This document shows positions 60,201 through 64,000 of a DNA stretch of 64,000 bases, piece by piece. Under the pieces are notes generated by a model that did no database searches, was not told the DNA's origin, and was given only the letters and a program-made list of their open reading frames with translations. Within the stretch, counting starts at the first letter, position 1; each line of letters opens with the position of its first letter. A program made the position numbers and the translations under genes. The DNA comes from Streptomyces laurentii (GTDB taxonomy: Bacteria > Actinomycetota > Actinomycetes > Streptomycetales > Streptomycetaceae): positions 3,968,001 through 4,032,000 of the forward strand of contig AP017424.1 in NCBI GenBank assembly GCA_002355495.1, in the 5' to 3' direction.

Positions 60201-61156
60201 GCGGGTCCGACGGGACGGTCCGGCTGTGGAACCTCGCCTCGCCGGCCGGCGCCCCCCGCCCGCTCGGCACGCTGAACACCGGGACGACGAAGCAAGTGAC
60301 CGTCCTCGGCTTCGGCCGGGACGGCCGGACGCTCGCCACGGGCGGCGACGGCCCTCTCGTGCTGTGGGACCTCGCCGATCCGGCCCGACCCCGGGAACTC
60401 TCCCGTACGCCCGGGGCGAGCCAGGGCTCCGGTGACGACGCGAGGCTGAGCGGGGACGGCCGGACGCTGGTCTTCGAGGACGGGGCCACCGTGCGGGTCT
60501 GGGGTCTCACCCCGCCGGACCGGCCCGCCGCGACCGGAAGCCTGCCGGGCAAGGAGGACGGCATCGAGGGGCTGACGGTCAGTGCGGACGGGCGGATGAT
60601 CGGCGTCGGGCGCCACGGCGGGAGCGCCGAGCTGTGGGACCGGGCGGCGTCGCACCGTACGGCCACGCTGCCCGGGCCTTCCAAACAGGACAAACTCCAG
60701 GCGCTGGCGCTCAGCGGCGACGGCCGGACGCTGGCCCGGGCCGACCAGGACGGCGAACTGACCCTCTGGGACCTCGCGGACCCGGCGCGGCCGGTCGCAC
60801 GCGGCTCCTCGGACCCGCGCGGCACGACCACCGCCCTGGCGGCGACCGCGCGCGGAGACCTGGTGGCGGTGGGCAGCGGCGAAGGCGGCATCCGCTTCAC
60901 GGGTGCCGACCGTGCGTCCTTCCTCAGCCGCGCCATCGCCGGCAGCGCGCAGAAGATGGTCGCTCTCGCCTTCGCCCCGGACGGGCGCACTCTGGCGAGC
61001 ACCGCGGAGGACCAGCCCGTACGTATCTGGACCACCGACCCGGAGGCCGCGGCCCGCACCGTCTGCGCGGCCACCGGGAACGTCCTCACCCCGGCCCTGT
61101 GGGCGCAGTACGTCCCCGGGCAGGACTACGACCCGCCGTGCCGGGACGCCCCGTGA
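57293..61156 (+). CDS. nSTAND-type NTPase with C-terminal WD40 propeller (1287 aa)
   Basis: The GTG start has GAGGGGG upstream. Residues 1-80 include the ASGRDMYVAEQGDVHLHIDY-type motif common before STAND modules. The entry motif is CPYPGLSAFTADQADRFFGR, followed by Walker A APSGAGKTSLLQAG (about 125-138) and Walker B LVVVDQAEELF. A winged-helix and sensor part and one TM near residue 560 (LTAVLVVLVVVAAAASFAAL) follow. About a dozen WD40 blades (FSPDGRTL-V-G motifs) run from about 630 to the end. Such proteins are signal or conflict sensors. The predicted TM places the propeller outside the cytosol, or tethers the protein. Confidence 0.85.
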   Translation: MSTPDEERRPGRPRERPGDRPDEGPTDPLSDIPGPASSHAFASGRDMYVAEQGDVHLHIDYTETADGREHHTVGPVTDDCPYPGLSAFTADQADRFFGRRRLLTELGERLADCHAGRTPLVVVAPSGAGKTSLLQAGLWQDLDQARVPVPGSRHWPRLLLTPTARPLAELTARLARLADEEPDRMAHWWTADRTRFARRLREAVPARTLVVVDQAEELFTLCADPAERQGFTELLAWLADPGAGSGDAPLAVVVLALRADFYARCAELPWLRTAVQNGQLLLPALTRAELADAIRRPARAAGLRLEPGLVELLLADFSATEPAAGPEGRGAGSGGDRSGDHPETGALPLLAHALRATWQNRQGRLLTVDGYTGTGGVAHAVGNTAERVFDRLDAAERRIARRLFLGLVTVGEDTADSRRRVRREQLLDAIPDRARAEAVLAAFTTKRLLVQDRDTVAITHEALLTAWPRLRGWIDDDRPRNLILQDLDAAARAWAAAGHEHDALYRGAPLARALDAAPPPDDPDEDDPLRRAFLDTSVRRAKRAVRIRHRLTAVLVVLVVVAAAASFAALRQSGSARAEQRQALAARIVSQAAGVRATDPALAAQLDLVAHRLAPRPETTLNVLADGNSILPRTRAAHRQNMVHETVYRPDGRVLASTGEDGKLRLWDASDPARLRPLGAPVADSALSTNMVFSPNGRLLASGRSFNTPARLWDVTDPAKPVVLPLPSAVATSYVVAFGPDGRTLAGPDRRMVLVDLGTPAAGPDGPARPAPPRRLAGAYGFPESLRFGADGRTLTGAWRNGPVRVWDLAHPDRAPVEPVPPLPSASGYRIAYSPDGRTLAMGNDARVWLWDLADPARPVRLRFYLPAAGDVLSLAFSADGQTLAVSDRGRTVRLWNVTDPAQSPAGTAVPAPPSNVRGLAFSPDGRTLVGGTQAGQLQLWSLPGRVLPAAAYGALSLAFAPDGRTLATGGSDGTVRLWNLASPAGAPRPLGTLNTGTTKQVTVLGFGRDGRTLATGGDGPLVLWDLADPARPRELSRTPGASQGSGDDARLSGDGRTLVFEDGATVRVWGLTPPDRPAATGSLPGKEDGIEGLTVSADGRMIGVGRHGGSAELWDRAASHRTATLPGPSKQDKLQALALSGDGRTLARADQDGELTLWDLADPARPVARGSSDPRGTTTALAATARGDLVAVGSGEGGIRFTGADRASFLSRAIAGSAQKMVALAFAPDGRTLASTAEDQPVRIWTTDPEAAARTVCAATGNVLTPALWAQYVPGQDYDPPCRDAP

Positions 61157-61176
61157 GCCGGACGAGACCGGGCCGG

Positions 61177-61920
61177 TCAGGAGTTCTTGACGCTGATGCT
61201 CCCGTTGCTGGTCTTCAGCGTGAGCCGGTGCGGGCCCGCCGGGTCGTCGGTCAGACCGATCCGCTTGTCGCCGTTGGCCGTCTGCGCGTCTATCCGGTAG
61301 CCCGTGCCCGGCACCTTCAGGGCGATGGTGCCGTTGGTCGTCGTCGCCTGGACGTCCAGGTCCGCGGCCAGGTTCAGCTCGATGCCCCCGTTGGACGTCC
61401 GGGCCTTGATCCCGCCGCCCTTGACGTCCGATCCGGTGATGCGGCCGTTGGTGGTCCTCACGTCGACCGCGCCGTTCACCCCGGTCATCTCGATCCGGCC
61501 GGACGTGGTGGTCACCTGGACCGCGCCCACCTTCGTCAGCTTGACCGTGCCGTTGGTGACCTTGCCGCTCACCGGGATGCCGGCGGGGACGTCGACGCTG
61601 TACCCGACCGAGCAGAAGTCGATGTCGTCACCGCAGTCGCCGAGGATCAGCACCCCGTTCTCGACCCGGTGGGTGGGGCCGTCGGGCTTCTTGTCCTGGT
61701 ACGAGACCGTGCGGCGCAGCGACAGGGGCCCGCCGGCCTTGGTGCCGTTGACGGTGACGCGGCCCGAGCCGTTCTCCAGCCGGACCGAGGTGATCTTCTC
61801 GGGCAGCGAACTGCTGTCCTCGTACATCTCGTTCACCACCATGCCGCACCCGGAGAGCGCGCCGACGGCCAGTCCGGCCGCCGCCACGGAGACGCCGAGT
61901 AGACGGATGTTCTTGCGCAT
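61177..61920 (-). CDS. DUF4097-type beta-helix lipoprotein (247 aa)
   Basis: Lipobox LSGCG (Cys25) after a standard signal peptide. The mature part is a run of TTNGRI / TSNGGIEL / TTNGTIAL repeats, the DUF4097 right-handed beta-helix pattern, spaced about 18-20 residues. One Cys pair lies at about 94 and 102. It is probably displayed on the outer face of the membrane. It is convergent with the WD40 gene (20 bp apart). Function unknown. Confidence 0.82.
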   Translation of the reverse strand: MRKNIRLLGVSVAAAGLAVGALSGCGMVVNEMYEDSSSLPEKITSVRLENGSGRVTVNGTKAGGPLSLRRTVSYQDKKPDGPTHRVENGVLILGDCGDDIDFCSVGYSVDVPAGIPVSGKVTNGTVKLTKVGAVQVTTTSGRIEMTGVNGAVDVRTTNGRITGSDVKGGGIKARTSNGGIELNLAADLDVQATTTNGTIALKVPGTGYRIDAQTANGDKRIGLTDDPAGPHRLTLKTSNGSISVKNS

Positions 61921-62266
61921 GCGAGATCCCCCTGTTGCGAACGGTCGCCCGGCCCCGGGCCGGGCCGGCGTGGCCCGACGGCGACGCCGGGCCACGACCA
62001 GACCCCCGTGGTGCCCGACGTCTGCCGTCTGACGCTCTACGACGCTAACGGCCCCGCCGGCACGCCGACATCAGGGAAACCCCCGAAGAGAACCCCTGGA
62101 TTGCCCCAGGGTTCGATCAGGGTTCCGGCCCGAGGACCGGCCCGAGGACCGGCCCGAGGACCGGCCCGAGGACCGGCCGAGGTCCGGCCCGAGGCCGGCC
62201 CGGGTCCCGGCCGGATTCCGGTCCGCCCCGCGGTCCGCTCCGCACTCGTCCTCGCAGGTGGTGCCG
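61921..62266. other. Intergenic region with 12-bp tandem repeats
   Basis: About 345 bp. CCGGCCCGAGGA occurs in four perfect tandem copies (62125-62172), followed by degenerate ones up to about 62205. The repeat borders the end of the SDR gene. No gene was seen. Confidence 0.6.
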
Positions 62267-63085
62267 TCAGACGGCGAGCCGCCGTTCGCTCAGTAACGCG
62301 TCGAAGTCGTCGGCGCCCACGTGGAGGAAGCGGCCGGCGAGGGGGTCGAGGTCGCCGTGGGCCACGCGGAGTATCGCCGCGAGGAACAGGGCGGGGTCCG
62401 TCCAGTCGTCGCGGCCCGCGCAGACGGCCATCGACAGGGTCATGTCGGTGCGCACCATGCCCGGACTGATGTCGAACAGGTGGACCCCGCGGTCCCGGAG
62501 CGGTTCCGCCGCGACCGCGTCCAGGGCGAGCAGCGTCGCCTTGGAGCCGCAGTAGGCGGAGTAGCGGGGGTCTCCCTGGACGGCGAGGCGGGAGTTGACG
62601 TTGACGACGCGGCCCGATCCGCGGCGGGTCATCTCCGGCAGGACGGCCCGGCAGGTGTTGACGGTGCCGCGGACGTTCGTCTCGAAGACCTCCCACCACC
62701 GCTCCGGATCGGCTTCCCAGAAGGGGAGTTCGCCCTGGTCCACCAGGCCGGCGTTGTTCACCAGGAGGTCGACGGGGCCGAGTGCGGCCCGTACCGCCTC
62801 GGCGGCCTCCCGGATCTCGGCGGGCGCGCGGACATCCGCCACCGCCACGGCGACACCGGCTTCCGGACCGCCTCCGGAGCCGTCCCCGGAGCCGTCCCCG
62901 GAGGCGGCTTCGCGGGCGGCGGCGCAGGCGCGCGCGGTGACGTCGAGGAGCCGCCGGTTCCGGCCGACCAGTCCGACGGTCATGCCCGCCTCGGCGAGGG
63001 CGACCGCGACCATCCGCCCGATGCCGCGGCCGGCCCCGGTGACCAGCGCGACCTGCCCGGCGAGCGGGAGCGCGGGGGCGGTCAC
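62267..63085 (-). CDS. Short-chain dehydrogenase/reductase (272 aa)
   Basis: An SDR with a complete Rossmann set. The nucleotide loop is TGAGRGIG (about 17-24), followed by NNAG (about 113-116), catalytic Ser in VNVNSRLA, and YSAYCGSK (Tyr/Lys, about 182-189). A Gly/Ser/Asp repeat insert (ASGDGSGDGSGGGPEAG) lies near residues 63-79. NADPH is suggested by VGRNRR after the second strand. It overlaps the radical SAM gene by 4 bp (GTGA), so both likely act in one pathway. Substrate unknown. Confidence 0.83.
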   Translation of the reverse strand: MTAPALPLAGQVALVTGAGRGIGRMVAVALAEAGMTVGLVGRNRRLLDVTARACAAAREAASGDGSGDGSGGGPEAGVAVAVADVRAPAEIREAAEAVRAALGPVDLLVNNAGLVDQGELPFWEADPERWWEVFETNVRGTVNTCRAVLPEMTRRGSGRVVNVNSRLAVQGDPRYSAYCGSKATLLALDAVAAEPLRDRGVHLFDISPGMVRTDMTLSMAVCAGRDDWTDPALFLAAILRVAHGDLDPLAGRFLHVGADDFDALLSERRLAV

Positions 63086-64000
63086 CGGACGGCCTCCGCG
63101 AGCTCCCCGAGCGGGAGCGTGGCGCCGCTCATGATCGCCTCGCGGTCGCGCCAATGGGCCCAGAAAGCGCCCGTGTATCCCTTCCTGTTCAGGCTGGTGA
63201 GGAAGGGGTTGTCGGCGTAGTTGTTGTCGTTCTCGCTGCTGCCGGAGAGGGTCGGCAGCATCACCCGGTACTGCTCGGACTTCGGGATGCGGTCCCAGAG
63301 GAAGTCGACCGAGGCCCGCCAGATCCCGTCGGGGCTGTCCGCCGTCCCCGGAGCCTCGGGGAGGTCGGGGGAGAAGTAACAGACGAGCCGGAAGTCGCCG
63401 GACTCGTCGAACATGAACTGCCGTTCGTACTCGATGGGTCCGTCGCACTGGTGCAGCTGCTTCAGGACGATCGGCCCCGACGCGTTGTTGGACTGGAGCC
63501 CGCGGACCGTGCGTACCCCGTCGCACTGCTCGGCCAGGGACTTGGCCAGGCCCATGTAGGGGAGGAGCCGGAGGCCGAGGCTGAACCCGGTGACCGTGGC
63601 GTCGAGTTCCATCATCCGGTCGACGCAGTCGCGCATGGTCTCCAGGGTCTCCCCCGGCATGCCGAAGAGCGCCTCGACCATCGTCAGCATGCCGTTGCGG
63701 TGGCACAGCTGCACCAGCCGCTCGGTGTCGGCGAAGTCGTAGTACCGGGTGCCCTTCGCGGTCACCTTCCACCCGTCGAGCATCTCGGGACGGGTGTGGT
63801 CGGCGCCGATGTTCACGCCCGCGCAGCCGGCGGCGGCCAGCAGCTCCGCGAACTCCTCGTCGAACGGGGAAGGTTGACAGTAGACCCAGAGCCGGAGGTC
63901 GCGCAGCGGGCTGGTCGCGTCGTGGTCGCGGCGCCGCACGATCTCCCGCAGCAGGTTCTTGCTGTGCGCGATCGAGAGGTTGAACTCGCTGTCCGTGGTG
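63082..64000 (-). CDS. Radical SAM enzyme, C-terminal part (runs off the right edge)
   Basis: The reading frame is open to base 64000, so the N-terminus and the CxxxCxxC cluster motif are outside. The visible 305 residues contain TDSEFNLSIAHSKNLL, WVYCQPSPFDEEFAELLAAAGC, GADHTRPEMLDG and EALFGMPGETLETMRDCVDRM. These are the later strands of a radical SAM barrel as in cobalamin-binding B12/SAM enzymes. A C-terminal domain of about 100 residues follows (FLWDRIPKSEQYRVMLP). Coupling with the SDR suggests natural-product biosynthesis. An N-terminal B12 domain is possible but unseen. Confidence 0.75.
   Translation of the reverse strand, partial: TTDSEFNLSIAHSKNLLREIVRRRDHDATSPLRDLRLWVYCQPSPFDEEFAELLAAAGCAGVNIGADHTRPEMLDGWKVTAKGTRYYDFADTERLVQLCHRNGMLTMVEALFGMPGETLETMRDCVDRMMELDATVTGFSLGLRLLPYMGLAKSLAEQCDGVRTVRGLQSNNASGPIVLKQLHQCDGPIEYERQFMFDESGDFRLVCYFSPDLPEAPGTADSPDGIWRASVDFLWDRIPKSEQYRVMLPTLSGSSENDNNYADNPFLTSLNRKGYTGAFWAHWRDREAIMSGATLPLGELAEAVR

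Noticed and set aside
57236..60655. 1,139-residue minus-strand frame opposite the WD40 gene
   Set aside because: Composition is Gly/Arg/Pro-rich with no motif, and it is antisense to clear STAND and WD40 motifs.

Overview
The window is chromosomal DNA of a Streptomyces (or very close actinomycete). It has very high GC throughout, GTG starts, ATGA/GTGA stop-start overlaps, a sigF/sigN-type sigma factor pair, a subtilisin-inhibitor-like secreted protein, and actinomycete integrative and conjugative elements (AICEs) of the FtsK/TraB type. No rRNA and no CRISPR array was seen.

Layout. (1) 1 to about 9.83 kb: right-hand part of AICE 1. A minus-strand transfer/replication operon (prim-pol entering at the left edge, small zinc proteins, a RapZ-C-like protein, a Pycsar-effector-like membrane protein, Spd-type membrane proteins, TraB) is followed by plus-strand XRE and minus-strand GntR-Nudix regulators. 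It ends at a tRNA-Ser-like sequence that is probably its attR. (2) 10-24.5 kb: core genome. It holds an acetyltransferase, a five-gene cluster in which every gene resembles a member of the mycobacterial igr (cholesterol side-chain) operon, an ECF-like sigma factor, an acyl-CoA ligase, a large PAS/receiver protein broken by a one-base frameshift, an SSI-type inhibitor, tRNA-Ser(GCT) and tRNA-Arg(ACG). (3) 24,542-38,486: AICE 2, complete, inserted in the tRNA-Arg gene between 44-bp direct repeats. It carries int, xis, an iteron array, rep, prim-pol, spd genes, traB with its clt repeats, a GntR regulator and a GNAT protein. (4) 38.5-64 kb: core genome. It holds a Bro-N protein, DUF2797 protein, amidohydrolase, an aspartate-less response regulator, two DHA2 drug-exporter/regulator pairs, a nucleotidyltransferase, sigN and sigF, an nSTAND-WD40 protein and a DUF4097 lipoprotein. 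At the right edge an SDR and a radical SAM enzyme look like the start of a biosynthetic locus.

How the parts work together. The two AICEs share a backbone: a conserved structured leader, a hairpin, small coupling genes, TraA, TraB, clt, Spd, a zinc protein, a hairpin, a leader peptide, then prim-pol. They differ in control module, cargo and DNA-recognition sequences. Directly 3' of each traB lies a repeat array with its own sequence (GTGTGCGG in AICE 1, GGTGTCAGG in AICE 2), alongside diverged winged-helix tails in the two TraB proteins. The most novel-looking cargo is the overlapping pair RapZ-C-like protein plus PycTM-like protein in AICE 1, which AICE 2 lacks.

All function calls were made by eye from motifs and gene order; no database search was run.
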